From Methylosinus sp. H3A (lineage in GTDB: Bacteria > Pseudomonadota > Alphaproteobacteria > Rhizobiales > Beijerinckiaceae), in the NCBI RefSeq assembly GCF_015709455.1, contig NZ_JADNQW010000005.1, positions 124,001 to 188,000 on the forward strand: 64,000 bases of DNA, written 5' to 3'. The notes under the pieces were generated by a model. That model saw only the letters and a program-made list of their open reading frames with translations. It was not told the origin of the DNA and did no database searches. A program made the position numbers and the translations under genes. How positions within the stretch are numbered: the stretch's first letter is position 1; every line of letters starts with the position of its first letter. Positions 30,050 through 39,477 of this stretch are shown here, piece after piece.

Positions 30050-31246
30050 GTGACCCAAGTCGAAATTCTGAGCGCTGACCGCGACCACGCCGGTGGTTAC
30101 AAGGTGGATGTGACGCGTGGCGAGCGCGTCGGTCGCGTATCCTCGGAGTGGTTCTCGCGGCCGCCGGACGAGCGCTTTCTTTCCCTGTCGAACCTCTACG
30201 CGGCGGTGCGCGGACGGACCGAGCGCAGCCGGACTCGGACGGTGGAGAGCACGGCGATCCGGGTGGAGGCCGACCGCGGTAACGCGGAGCGCCTCACTCT
30301 GGCATTGCCTGGTTCGGACGCACCGATCGCTCCGACGCATTGGAGCTTTGGTCAGCTCGCGAGCTTGGTCGGCGCGCCGGCCGCCTACCTCCGCCAGCTC
30401 CCGGCGCCGCTCGCCGGCATCAACCTCCAATACGGCTTGACGACGAATCGTGCCGAGCAGGTCAAGACGTTGGAGATCGAAGACGAGCGCGTCGAGCTGC
30501 GCGCCGTCACCGGCCCGGACTATGGCCGCATCTACGACCATGAACTTGTCGAGGCCGTGCAACGCATCGCGGGCAACGGCACGGGCGATACGCGCTGGAA
30601 GGTGCCGGGCGTGCTCGACTGGTCTACCGGAATCTACCATCCGCGTGTCGATATCACCCAGGACACGACGACACTGTATGCCTCGGACCGCGACGTTTTC
30701 CTCTTCCTTGTCGACGATCTCAATCCGATCGAGGCTGGTCGGCTGCCGGATGGCTCGCCCGATCTTTATTTCCGTGGCTTCTACTGCTGGAATTCCGAGG
30801 TCGGCGCCAAGACGCTGGGCATGGCGAGCTTCTATCTCCGCGCAGTATGCCAAAATAGGAATCTGTGGGGCGTCGAAGATTTCGAGGAAATCACCATCCG
30901 CCACTCAAAATACGCAGCCTCCCGCTTCGCGCATGAGGCCGCCCCGGCGCTGACCCGATTCGCCGATTCCTCGCCCATGCCTTTCGTGAACGGCATCAAG
31001 GCGGCGCGGGAGAATATCGTCGCCCGCACCGACGAGGACCGAGACGAGTTCCTGCGACGGCGCGGTTTTTCCAAGAAGGAGACTGCGAAGATCATCGAGA
31101 CCGTGTTGGCCGAGGAAGGCCGCAAGCCCGAGAGCATCTTCGATTTTGTGCAGGGCATTACTGCCGTCGCGCGGAACAAGACACATCAGGACGCCCGTCT
31201 CGATCTGGAGGCGCGCGCCAAGAAGCTCCTCGATCGCGCGGCCTGA
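30050..31246 (+). CDS. DUF932 domain protein
   Basis: A 398-residue protein with the DUF932 core (VTGPDYGRIYDHELVEAVQ, FRGFYCWNSEVGAKTLGMASF, AVCQNRNLWGVEDFEEITIRH). GTG 30050 is taken as start: GGAG at 30039-30042 lies 7 bases upstream and the protein then reads MTQVEILSADRDHAGGYKVD. DUF932 genes are common on plasmids, phages and ICEs of this group, next to ParB-like and strawberry-notch genes, as here. Biochemical function is unknown. The shared leader with the next gene suggests co-regulation. Confidence 0.85.
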   Translation: MTQVEILSADRDHAGGYKVDVTRGERVGRVSSEWFSRPPDERFLSLSNLYAAVRGRTERSRTRTVESTAIRVEADRGNAERLTLALPGSDAPIAPTHWSFGQLASLVGAPAAYLRQLPAPLAGINLQYGLTTNRAEQVKTLEIEDERVELRAVTGPDYGRIYDHELVEAVQRIAGNGTGDTRWKVPGVLDWSTGIYHPRVDITQDTTTLYASDRDVFLFLVDDLNPIEAGRLPDGSPDLYFRGFYCWNSEVGAKTLGMASFYLRAVCQNRNLWGVEDFEEITIRHSKYAASRFAHEAAPALTRFADSSPMPFVNGIKAARENIVARTDEDRDEFLRRRGFSKKETAKIIETVLAEEGRKPESIFDFVQGITAVARNKTHQDARLDLEARAKKLLDRAA

Positions 31247-31335
31247 ATTCCGGAAAGCCGGAGACACGGAAATCCGTGTCTCCGGCTCCGCACATTTCCG
31301 ATTTTGCTGATCATCGATTCCGCGGCACCGTCCTC

Positions 31336-31417
31336 AGAGTGAGAGGGCGGCGCCGCGCTTCGTGACGGTTCAAGCCGAGAGAGAGGCTTTCGGGCGCCCG
31401 TCACGGAGTCTATCCCC
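31336..31417 (+). promoter_or_regulatory. Repeated structured leader of the parB-like gene
   Basis: Second copy of the leader at 29969-30049. GTGACGG and CCGTCAC pair perfectly, with the GAGAGAGGC motif in the loop region and GGAG following the stem. Compared with the first copy, the stem changes are compensated by wobble pairs, which favours conservation of structure. Confidence 0.5.
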
Positions 31418-33529
31418 ATGGCTACTGCCGCTCAGAAGATCACACTATCGTCCTCGCGCGACATTCCTTTCAACAAGCTCGTCCTCTCCCAGGCGAATGT
31501 CCGGCGGGTGAAAGCCGGCGTCTCGATCGAGGAGCTCGCCGAGGACATCGCGCGCCGCACCCTGCTTCAGAGCCTGAACGTGCGGCCCGTGCTCGACGCC
31601 GATGGCGCCGAGACCGGCATGTTCGAAATTCCCGCGGGCGGCCGCCGCTATCGGGCGCTCGAGCTTCTGGTCAAGCAGAAGCGGCTCGCCAAGACGGCGC
31701 CCGTCCCCTGCGTCGTCCGGGATCCCGCGAGCGACATCCTCGCGGAAGACGACTCGCTCGCCGAAAATGTCCAGCGCGCGCCGCTGCATCCGCTCGATCA
31801 GTTCCGCGCCTTTCAGGCGATGCGGGCCAAGGGCAAATCCGAGGAAGACATCGCCGCAGCCTTCTTCATCGGCGTCAATGTCGTGAAGCAGCGCCTGCGG
31901 CTTACCACCGTGTCGGAGAAGCTTCTCGACATCTATGCCGAAGACGGAATGTCGCTGGAGCAGCTGATGTCCTTCACCGTCTCGTCGGACCACGCTCGCC
32001 AGGAGCAGGTCTGGGCGGCGCTGGAAAAGTCATGGTCGAAGGAACCTTACCAGATCCGTCGCATGCTGACGGAAAAAGCCGTGCGCGCCGCCGATCGGCG
32101 AGCCGTCTTCGTCGGCCTCGACGCCTATGAAGCAGCGGGCGGACTCGTCATGCGCGACCTGTTCCAGCACGACGACGGCGGTTGGCTGGAAAATGTCGCG
32201 TTGCTCGACACCCTCGTCGTCGAGAAGTTGAAGGCGGCGGCCGAATCCGTCGCCGCGGAAGGCTGGAAATGGATCGAGGTCGCGGTCTCGTTTCCATTCG
32301 GACATACGAATGGGCTGAGAGAACTCGTCGGCGCATCCACCGAGTTGACCGACGACGAACAGGCGACGATCGATTCGCTCGAGGCCGAACATGAGAGCCT
32401 GGAGACCGAATATGAAAAAGTCGACGAGCTGCCGGAGGATGTGGACCGACGCCTGGGCGAGATCGAGACGGCGCTCGCCGAGCTGCAAAATCGACCGCGG
32501 AGCTTCGACCCGGTCGCCGTCGCGCGCGCCGGAGCGTTCGTCAGCATCGACGCCGAAGGCCTTCTATCTGTCGATCGCGGCTATGTCCGGCCCGAGGACG
32601 AGCCGCCCGCTCATGAGAAGAGCACGAACGATGACGCGGGTGCAGGCGAGTTCTCACCGGCCATTGCTCCCGCGACGCAGCAGTCCGTCATCACCATCGA
32701 AGGCCGCCCGGTCCACTCGGAGGAAGATGAAGCCGATGCGCTCGCGCCATTGCCGGAGCGCTTGATGATCGAGCTGACGGCGCACAGAACTTTGGCGCTG
32801 CAGAACGCCGTCGCGAATAATCCGCGTGTCGCCATGACGGCGCTGCTGCATAAGCTCGTCGCCGACACCTTCCATTATGCGTCGACTTCGGCCGCCGGAT
32901 TGGAAATTTCCTTGCGGCAGATCTCCTTTCCGATCCAACCCACGGATCTGAAGAACAGCGCCAGCTCACATGCTATCGCGGAGCGGCAAAACGCGTGGAA
33001 ATCGAGCATTCCCAGAGACGACCAGGAACTCTGGGATTGGCTCGTCGGCCTCGACGACGCGCATCGCCTCGCGCTACTCGCGCACAGCGTCAGCCATGGC
33101 GTCAATGCCCTCCATGAGAAGGCGGACCGCTATGGTGGCGGCGCGGTCACGGCGCACTCAGTGCAGCAGCGCTTGAAGAATGCCGACCGGCTCGCTCAAG
33201 CGGTCGGCTTGAACATGGTCGACGCCGGCTGGAAGCCGACCGTCGACAATTATCTCGGTCGCGTGCCGAAGCGACGAATCCTGGACGCCGTCCGCGAGGC
33301 CAAGGGCGAACGGGCCGTCCAGCTCATCGAACATTTGAAAAAGGGCGAGATGGCGGTCGAAGCCGAACGCCTGCTCGTCGACTCCGGCTGGCTGCCGGAG
33401 CCTTTGCGGCTCGACGACGTCGGACTGGCTGATCTCGAAGCGGACGAAGCAGCCGACGAATCCGAAGAGCTGCCTGAATTTCTCTCGGACGATGACGCAA
33501 ACGAGAGTGTCGATTCCAATCGCGGCTGA
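31418..33529 (+). CDS. ParB/RepB/Spo0J-family protein, large plasmid type
   Basis: A 703-residue protein. Residues 15-125 are a ParB N-terminal domain: IPFNKLVLSQANVRR, IPAGGRRYRALELL (the GGxRR nucleotide-binding motif) and SLAENVQRAPLHPLDQFRAF. A helix-turn-helix (SEEDIAAAFFIGVNVVKQRL) follows near 145. A long C-terminal region of helices and an acidic stretch completes it. It is far longer than chromosomal ParB (about 300 residues) and lacks a ParA beside it; the window's ParA is 30 kb away. ParB-like proteins of this length accompany DUF932 and strawberry-notch genes on mobile elements and may not act in partition. Confidence 0.87.
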   Translation: MATAAQKITLSSSRDIPFNKLVLSQANVRRVKAGVSIEELAEDIARRTLLQSLNVRPVLDADGAETGMFEIPAGGRRYRALELLVKQKRLAKTAPVPCVVRDPASDILAEDDSLAENVQRAPLHPLDQFRAFQAMRAKGKSEEDIAAAFFIGVNVVKQRLRLTTVSEKLLDIYAEDGMSLEQLMSFTVSSDHARQEQVWAALEKSWSKEPYQIRRMLTEKAVRAADRRAVFVGLDAYEAAGGLVMRDLFQHDDGGWLENVALLDTLVVEKLKAAAESVAAEGWKWIEVAVSFPFGHTNGLRELVGASTELTDDEQATIDSLEAEHESLETEYEKVDELPEDVDRRLGEIETALAELQNRPRSFDPVAVARAGAFVSIDAEGLLSVDRGYVRPEDEPPAHEKSTNDDAGAGEFSPAIAPATQQSVITIEGRPVHSEEDEADALAPLPERLMIELTAHRTLALQNAVANNPRVAMTALLHKLVADTFHYASTSAAGLEISLRQISFPIQPTDLKNSASSHAIAERQNAWKSSIPRDDQELWDWLVGLDDAHRLALLAHSVSHGVNALHEKADRYGGGAVTAHSVQQRLKNADRLAQAVGLNMVDAGWKPTVDNYLGRVPKRRILDAVREAKGERAVQLIEHLKKGEMAVEAERLLVDSGWLPEPLRLDDVGLADLEADEAADESEELPEFLSDDDANESVDSNRG

Positions 33530-33697
33530 ATGATCGTTCGGCGGAGCGCTGCAAAGGGCTCCGCCATTTTTCATGCCGGCGATCGAGAGCTCCATCGTCA
33601 AGCGCTCGAGACCCCGCCATCACGCGATGCCCGATGAGCCGCTCGTACGCGGCCCGTTGGAGACGCCGGGAGAGGAAGAGTCCGGCCGGAAGGGAGG
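33530..33697. other. Intergenic stretch before the methyltransferase-helicase gene
   Basis: The 234-bp gap between the ParB-like gene and the next gene holds no supportable reading frame in its first 168 bp. A GC hairpin at 33698-33735 follows. Confidence 0.35.
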
Positions 33698-33735
33698 CGA
33701 GCCGGCGGGTCCGAGAGAGAGCGCCAGCCGGCTCG
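33698..33735 (+). promoter_or_regulatory. Leader hairpin before the methyltransferase-helicase gene
   Basis: A perfect 9-bp stem, CGAGCCGGC with GCCGGCTCG, encloses a 20-base loop containing CCGAGAGAGAG. It ends 28 bases before the ATG. The purine-rich GAGAGAG loop recalls the leaders at 29969 and 31336, though the rest does not align. It could be an attenuator or a translation-control element. Confidence 0.4.
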
Positions 33736-33763
33736 TCGCTTCCGCTCTCCCGAGACCTCTTCC

Positions 33764-36700
33764 ATGTCAAAAATGTCTGCACCTGTGGCCGCCGACGCGG
33801 CTGCGTCGACGCTCGCCTGTCACGCTTCTGCCGGCTCCGCGATCGCCGACGCGGCTCGCCGTCTTCTTCCTCATCTCGAAAATGGCCGACGCATCGACGC
33901 TGCGATTCTGCGCGCATCGATGGAGTCCGCTTTCGGCGCGTCGGGCGCCTCCGGCGCCTGGGACTGGAAGATGGGCTATGACGCCTGCGAGGCGGCGACA
34001 GTCCTTTTCCTGCGCAGATACGGAAAGGTGCTTCTCCGCAAAGCCGGCTCTCCAGCCGCCGCACTTCCGATGCTGTCGAAGATCGCTGACCTCTTGCCGA
34101 CGCATACGCGCCGATCGGAGAAAAGCGAAACCTTCCAGCAATTCTCGACGCCGATCCCCCTCGGCCTCGCGGTTCTCACCGCGGCCGCGATTTCGCCCGC
34201 CGACCGCGTCCTCGAACCTTCGGCCGGCTCTGGACTGCTCGCCATTCTCGCGGAGATGGCCGGCGCGTCCCTCATTGTCAATGAACTCGCGGAGACCCGC
34301 GCGGAGCTTCTCTCGCTTCTTTTTCCCTCCGTCCCGGTCACCCGTTTCGATGCGGCGCAGATCGACGACCATCTCGATCCGGCGATCGCTCCTTCGGTCG
34401 TGCTGATAAACCCGCCGTTCTCGGCCGTGGCGAATGTCTCCGGCCGAATGGCGGACGCCGCCTATCGACACATCGCCTCCGCCCTGGCGCGATTGGCCGA
34501 CGGCGGACGCCTTGTCGCGATCACCGGCGCGAATTTCGCGCCCGACGCTCCTGTTTGGCGAGACGCCTTCGTCCGCCTCCAGCGGCGTGGCCGCGTCGTC
34601 TTTTCCGCCGCGATCAATGGGGCCGTCTACGCCAAGCACGGCACGTCGATCGAGACGCGGCTGACGATCATCGACAAACTGCCGGCGGACGATCCGACCG
34701 TCTTTCCGGCGTCGCCCGGCATGGCGCCCGATGTCACAACGCTCCTCGCCTGGATCGGCGAACTCGCGCCCCCGCGTTTGCCGGTCGCGTTGCCGGCGCC
34801 AGCCAGCGGTCTGCGGCCGCGCACGGCGCCGGCCGTTTCCGTTCGAAATGTTGCGGTTCGCCGAGCGACGCTCGCCAGCGCACCCGATGGCGTCGAACTG
34901 GCCTATGAGACGGTCGACTGGGCGCCGCTGGAAGGCGCTCGCCTGACGGATGCGATCTATGAAGAATACGGATTGCAGTCGATCCGTATTCCCGGCTCTC
35001 AGGCGCATCCCACCAAACTGGTGCAATCCGCCGCAATGGCCTCGGTCGCGCCGCCGAAGCCGAGCTATCGGCCGCGGCTGCCGGCGAGCGTTGTCTCCGA
35101 CGGCCTTCTCTCCGACGCGCAGCTGGAAACAGTGATCTACGCTGGCGAGGCTCATTCGGCGTTTCTCGACGGCTCATGGACGGTCGACGAGACTTTCGAC
35201 GTCGTCGCGGCGGCGCGAGACGACGCCAAGAGCGCCGGACGCTTCCGGCGCGGCTTCATGCTGGGCGATGGGACTGGCGCCGGCAAAGGCCGTCAGTCGG
35301 CTGGAATCATCCTCGACAATTGGATGCAGGGCCGACGCAGGGCGCTGTGGATCTCCAAATCCGACAAGCTGCTCGAGGACGCGCAGCGCGACTGGTCGGC
35401 GCTCGGGATGGAGCGCCTGCTCGTCACGCCGCTCTCGCGCTTTCCGCAGGGCAAGCCGGTCTCGCTGCAGGCAGGTATCCTATTTTTGACCTACGCTACG
35501 CTGCGGTCCGACGAGCGCGGCGAGAAGGCTTCCCGCGTGCGGCAGATCGTCGAATGGTTGGGCCCCGATTTCGAAGGGGCGATCATTTTCGACGAGAGCC
35601 ATGCCATGCAGAACGCCGCCGGCGGCAAGGGCGAACGCGGCGACCAGGCCGCCTCGCAGCAGGGCCGCGCAGGACTTCGCCTCCAGCACGCGCTGCCGAA
35701 CGCGCGCGTCGTCTATGTTTCGGCCACCGGCGCCACCACGGTCCATAATCTCGCCTATGCCCAGCGCCTCGGCCTCTGGGGCGGCGAGGATTTTCCATTC
35801 GCGACGCGCGCCGAATTCGTGGAGGCGATCGAAGCCGGCGGCGTCGCGGCGATGGAGGTGCTCGCCCGCGACCTTCGCGCCCTCGGCCTCTATACGGCGC
35901 GCTCGCTCAGCTATGAGGGCGTCGAATATGAGCTGGTCGAGCATCGGCTGACGCCGGAGCAGACCCGCATCTACGATTCCTACGCCGAAGCCTTCGCCGT
36001 CATCCACAATAATCTCGACGCCGCCATGCAGGCGGCGAACATCACCGGCGCGACCGGCACGCTCAACCGGCAGGCCAAAGCCGCGGCGCGATCCGCCTTC
36101 GAATCCGCCAAGCAGCGCTTCTTCGGCCATCTGCTGACGAGCATGAAGACGCCGACGCTGATCCGCTCGATCGAGCGAGATCTAGAGGAAGGTCACGCCG
36201 CCGTCGTCCAGATCGTCTCGACCGGCGAAGCTTTGATGGAGCGACGCCTCGCGGACATTCCGACCGAGGAATGGAACGACGTCCAGGTCGACATCACGCC
36301 GCGCGAATATGTTCTCGACTATCTCGCCCATTCCTTCCCGGTGCAGCTCTACGAGCCGTTCACCGACAGCGAGGGCAATCTCACGTCGCGGCCCGTCTTT
36401 CGCGACGGCCAGCCGGTCGAGAGCCGCGAGGCGGTCGCCCGCCGCACTGCGCTCATCGAAAAGCTCGCCTCCCTGGCTCCGGTTCCCGGCGCGCTCGATC
36501 AAATCGTCCAGCGCTTCGGGACCAATGTGGTCGCCGAGGTGACGGGGCGCTCGCGGCGGATCGTGCGCAAGGGCGAGCGCCTCGCCGTCGAAAGCCGCAC
36601 CGGCTCGGCCAATCTCGCCGAGACCGCCGCCTTCATGGACGATCAGAAGCGCATCCTCGTCTTTTCCGACGCCGGCGGCACCGGCCGCAGCTACCATGCC

Positions 36701-38086
36701 GAGCTCTCCGCCCGGAACCGCCGGCTCCGCGTGCATTATTTGCTCGAACCGGGGTGGAAGGCCGACACGGCTATCCAGGGGCTCGGTCGCACCAATCGCA
36801 CCAATCAGGCGCAGCCGCCGCTCTTCCGGCCGATTGCGACCGATGTGAAGGCGGAGAAGCGCTTTCTCTCAACCATCGCGCGTCGGCTCGACACGCTCGG
36901 CGCGATCACCAGAGGCCAGCGTCAGACCGGCGGACAGGGCCTGTTCCGTCCCGAGGACAATCTGGAGAGTCATTACGCGCGCGACGCGCTGCGCCAGCTC
37001 TATCTGCTGCTCGTCCGCGGCAAGATTGATGGCTGTTCCTTGCAGATCTTCGAAGAGGCGACGGGATTGTCGCTGACGGATTCAAATGGGATCAAGGACG
37101 AACTGCCGCCGATAACCACATTCCTCAATCGACTGCTGGCGCTGACTATCGAGCTCCAGGGTATTCTGTTCACGGCATTCGAGCAATTGCTGAACGCGAA
37201 GGTCGAAGGAGCCATCGCCGCTGGCGTCTATGACGTCGGGCTCGAGACGCTGCGGGCCGAGAGTTTCCTCGTCACCAATCGCCGAACCATTTACACCCAT
37301 CCCGGCACAGGCGCGGAGACGCGCCTGCTGACGATCACACAGCGCGAGCGCAATCATCCTCTGACTCTCGACCGGGCGCTCGATCTTCTCGCCGATCGGC
37401 GCGCTGTAGCGCTCGTAAATGAGCGCTCGGGGCGAGCTGCGGTTCAACTCCCTGCGCCGTCGCTGATGCTCGACGATGGCGAGATCGAGCGGCGCGCGCG
37501 CCTCGTCCGGCCGATGGAGCAGCATTATGCGTCGCTGAAGATGATGGAGGAAAGCCATTGGACCGAGGCCGACCGGGACGCATTCGCCGCCGCATGGAGC
37601 GCCGAGGTCGTCGCTGTCCCGGAATTCTCCGACAGCACGATCGATATCGTCGCTGGCCTGCTGCTGCCGATCTGGAAACGCCTGCCGAAGGACTCGACGC
37701 GAGTCTATCGCCTTCAAACCGATGACGGCGAGCGCATCATCGGCCGCCGGGTCACGGCCGCCTGGGTCGCGGGAGCGCTCGCAGTTGGCGCCGCCGATCT
37801 CTCCGCAGAGGACGCATTCGCCGCCCTGACGGATGGCCTCGCCGTCCTCCACCTTGCCGAAGACCTCCAGCTTCGCCGCGTCCGCGTCATGGGCGCGCAC
37901 CGCATCGAGCTGTCGGGATTCACCGACGCGATGCGCGAGCGCCTCTCCGCCTATGGGCTATTCCACGAGATCATCTCCTGGAAGCTGCGCATGTTCGTGC
38001 CCGTCGACGCGAGCGGCACGGCGGTGCTGACGAAATTGATGGAGCGCTATCCGCTCCAGCGCGTCAACGAAAAGGAGGCCGCGTGA
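33764..38086 (+). CDS. DNA methyltransferase / strawberry-notch helicase fusion
   Basis: A 1,440-residue protein. Residues about 120-300 form a class I SAM-dependent methyltransferase with VLEPSAGSGLLAILAE (motif I) and LINPPFSA (NPPF, the N6-adenine type). The rest is a strawberry-notch-type SF2 ATPase: Walker A GDGTGAGKGRQSAG near 510, FDESHAMQNA (DExH) near 610, SATGATTVHNLAYAQRLGLWG, and the helicase C half with FSDAGGTGRSYHAEL and GLGRTNRTNQAQPP. Such bifunctional proteins are carried by large plasmids, phages and ICEs; anti-restriction or replication roles are suspected. The stop is followed after one base by the Toprim gene. Confidence 0.9.
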   Translation: MSKMSAPVAADAAASTLACHASAGSAIADAARRLLPHLENGRRIDAAILRASMESAFGASGASGAWDWKMGYDACEAATVLFLRRYGKVLLRKAGSPAAALPMLSKIADLLPTHTRRSEKSETFQQFSTPIPLGLAVLTAAAISPADRVLEPSAGSGLLAILAEMAGASLIVNELAETRAELLSLLFPSVPVTRFDAAQIDDHLDPAIAPSVVLINPPFSAVANVSGRMADAAYRHIASALARLADGGRLVAITGANFAPDAPVWRDAFVRLQRRGRVVFSAAINGAVYAKHGTSIETRLTIIDKLPADDPTVFPASPGMAPDVTTLLAWIGELAPPRLPVALPAPASGLRPRTAPAVSVRNVAVRRATLASAPDGVELAYETVDWAPLEGARLTDAIYEEYGLQSIRIPGSQAHPTKLVQSAAMASVAPPKPSYRPRLPASVVSDGLLSDAQLETVIYAGEAHSAFLDGSWTVDETFDVVAAARDDAKSAGRFRRGFMLGDGTGAGKGRQSAGIILDNWMQGRRRALWISKSDKLLEDAQRDWSALGMERLLVTPLSRFPQGKPVSLQAGILFLTYATLRSDERGEKASRVRQIVEWLGPDFEGAIIFDESHAMQNAAGGKGERGDQAASQQGRAGLRLQHALPNARVVYVSATGATTVHNLAYAQRLGLWGGEDFPFATRAEFVEAIEAGGVAAMEVLARDLRALGLYTARSLSYEGVEYELVEHRLTPEQTRIYDSYAEAFAVIHNNLDAAMQAANITGATGTLNRQAKAAARSAFESAKQRFFGHLLTSMKTPTLIRSIERDLEEGHAAVVQIVSTGEALMERRLADIPTEEWNDVQVDITPREYVLDYLAHSFPVQLYEPFTDSEGNLTSRPVFRDGQPVESREAVARRTALIEKLASLAPVPGALDQIVQRFGTNVVAEVTGRSRRIVRKGERLAVESRTGSANLAETAAFMDDQKRILVFSDAGGTGRSYHAELSARNRRLRVHYLLEPGWKADTAIQGLGRTNRTNQAQPPLFRPIATDVKAEKRFLSTIARRLDTLGAITRGQRQTGGQGLFRPEDNLESHYARDALRQLYLLLVRGKIDGCSLQIFEEATGLSLTDSNGIKDELPPITTFLNRLLALTIELQGILFTAFEQLLNAKVEGAIAAGVYDVGLETLRAESFLVTNRRTIYTHPGTGAETRLLTITQRERNHPLTLDRALDLLADRRAVALVNERSGRAAVQLPAPSLMLDDGEIERRARLVRPMEQHYASLKMMEESHWTEADRDAFAAAWSAEVVAVPEFSDSTIDIVAGLLLPIWKRLPKDSTRVYRLQTDDGERIIGRRVTAAWVAGALAVGAADLSAEDAFAALTDGLAVLHLAEDLQLRRVRVMGAHRIELSGFTDAMRERLSAYGLFHEIISWKLRMFVPVDASGTAVLTKLMERYPLQRVNEKEAA

Positions 38087-38087
38087 C

Positions 38088-39149
38088 ATGACTCGTCCCG
38101 ACGTCTCCGATCTGGCGCAGCGTCTCGGCCGTCAGGCCGAGGCGGTGTGCCGTCATTATCTCCACAATGGACATCGTGAAGGCCGTTATTGGTTGGTGGG
38201 CGATGTTCGCAACACGCCGGGCCGCTCCATGTTCGTCCGGCTGATCGGGACGAAGTGCGGCAAGGGCGCCGCCGGCAAATGGACCGACGCCGCGACGGGC
38301 GAGCACGGCGATCTGCTCGACGTCATCCAGGAGAGTTGCGGCTTCGCCGAATTCAGAGACACTGTCGATGAGGCGCGCTCCTTCCTGAGACTGTCGCGTC
38401 AGGAGCTGGAGCCGATGACGAAGAGGACGAAGTCACGTTCGGCACCAGTCGACTCGCGGGAGTCGGCAAGGCGGCTTCTCGCTATGTCGCAGCCGATTGC
38501 CGGGACTCTCTCAGAAACGTATCTGCGCAATCGCGGCATTGCGGCTTTGCACGAAACCGGATCGCTCCGCTTTCATCCGCAATGCTATCACCGACCGGAC
38601 GAGCATTCCCCGACCGAGATCTGGCCGGCGATGATCGCAGCCGTCACGGACCTCGACGGGCGTCTGACCGGCGTGCATCGCACATGGCTCGATCCTCGCG
38701 GCTTTTCGGAGACGACGCTCGGAAAGGCGCCGATCGAAACGCCGAGACGGGCGATAGGCGATCTCAACGGCCATGCGGTCCGCTTCGGCGTGGCGGGCGA
38801 GGTCATGGCGGTGGGCGAAGGCGTCGAAACCGTAATGTCGCTGCGATCGGCGCTTCCGACCATGCCGATGGCGGCGGCGCTCTCGGCGGCGCATCTCTCC
38901 GCGATCCTCTTCTCCGACACATTGCGCCGACTTTACATCGCGCGAGACGACGATCCGGCCGGCGACGGCGCGGTGACGACGTTGATCGACCGGGCTCAGC
39001 AGCTCGGTATCGAGGCGATCGTGCTGTCTCCGGCGCTCGGCGACTTCAACGAAGATCTGCGGCTGCTCGGGCTCGATGCGCTCCGGGCGGCCGTCCGTGT
39101 GCAGATCGCCCCGCAGGACGTCGCGCGCTTCATGGAGCTGACGGCATAG
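38088..39149 (+). CDS. Toprim-domain (primase-like) protein
   Basis: A 353-residue protein with a primase-type N-terminal part (RLGRQAEAVCRHYLHNGHREG, KWTDAATGEHGDLLDVI) and a C-terminal Toprim domain (VMAVGEGVETVMSLRSA with the catalytic Glu; LYIARDDDPAGDGA with the DxD). No helicase domain follows, so it may make primers in trans or work with the adjacent helicase. ATG 38088 has GGAGG upstream inside the end of the preceding gene and lies one base after its stop. The pair is almost certainly cotranscribed. Confidence 0.9.
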   Translation: MTRPDVSDLAQRLGRQAEAVCRHYLHNGHREGRYWLVGDVRNTPGRSMFVRLIGTKCGKGAAGKWTDAATGEHGDLLDVIQESCGFAEFRDTVDEARSFLRLSRQELEPMTKRTKSRSAPVDSRESARRLLAMSQPIAGTLSETYLRNRGIAALHETGSLRFHPQCYHRPDEHSPTEIWPAMIAAVTDLDGRLTGVHRTWLDPRGFSETTLGKAPIETPRRAIGDLNGHAVRFGVAGEVMAVGEGVETVMSLRSALPTMPMAAALSAAHLSAILFSDTLRRLYIARDDDPAGDGAVTTLIDRAQQLGIEAIVLSPALGDFNEDLRLLGLDALRAAVRVQIAPQDVARFMELTA

Positions 39150-39299
39150 GCTCGGGCTGAAGGGCGGACGCTCGCTGCCGGCGGCTTTACGTCACGTTGA
39201 TGATGACGCTTCCTGAATTGTCGGAGAGGTCCGCCCCCACGGCCTTCTTCAGAGGGCGATCGATCGGCAGGCGGCTCGGATCGGCAACGACTGCGTCCC

Positions 39300-39477
39300 G
39301 CTATTTTCCGGCGCGGCCTGCGGCCGCTTTCCATCGCGAGACAAAATAGCCGTCCTCCGCCGTCCTCCGCTGCGCTCCGGCCCTTCGCTTCGCTGCGGGT
39401 GCGGGTCCGCTCCGCCCGCCGCTTTCGTCGCCATGAAGGCCGCGATGGGCGCGGTCGATCCGACGAAAGGAAGCGCC
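39300..39477 (+). promoter_or_regulatory. DUF2493 leader, member of a repeated leader family
   Basis: This GC-rich segment shares blocks with the leaders of the DUF736 genes (42140-42349 and inside both inverted repeats): a GCTGCG-rich block and, near its end, CGCCA-N6-CCGCGATGGGCGCGG. Several self-complementary stretches exist (GCGGCCTGCGGCCGC among them). It is probably a structured leader or promoter module copied among backbone genes. AAGGA at 39467-39472 serves the start. The 150 bp before it carry a minus-strand tail frame without a start. Confidence 0.4.

Noticed and set aside
39175..39320. Minus-strand tail frame ending LSDNSGSVIINVT
   Set aside because: It looks protein-like but has an in-frame stop just upstream and no start codon or ribosome site. 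It may be a relic, but there is too little to name.
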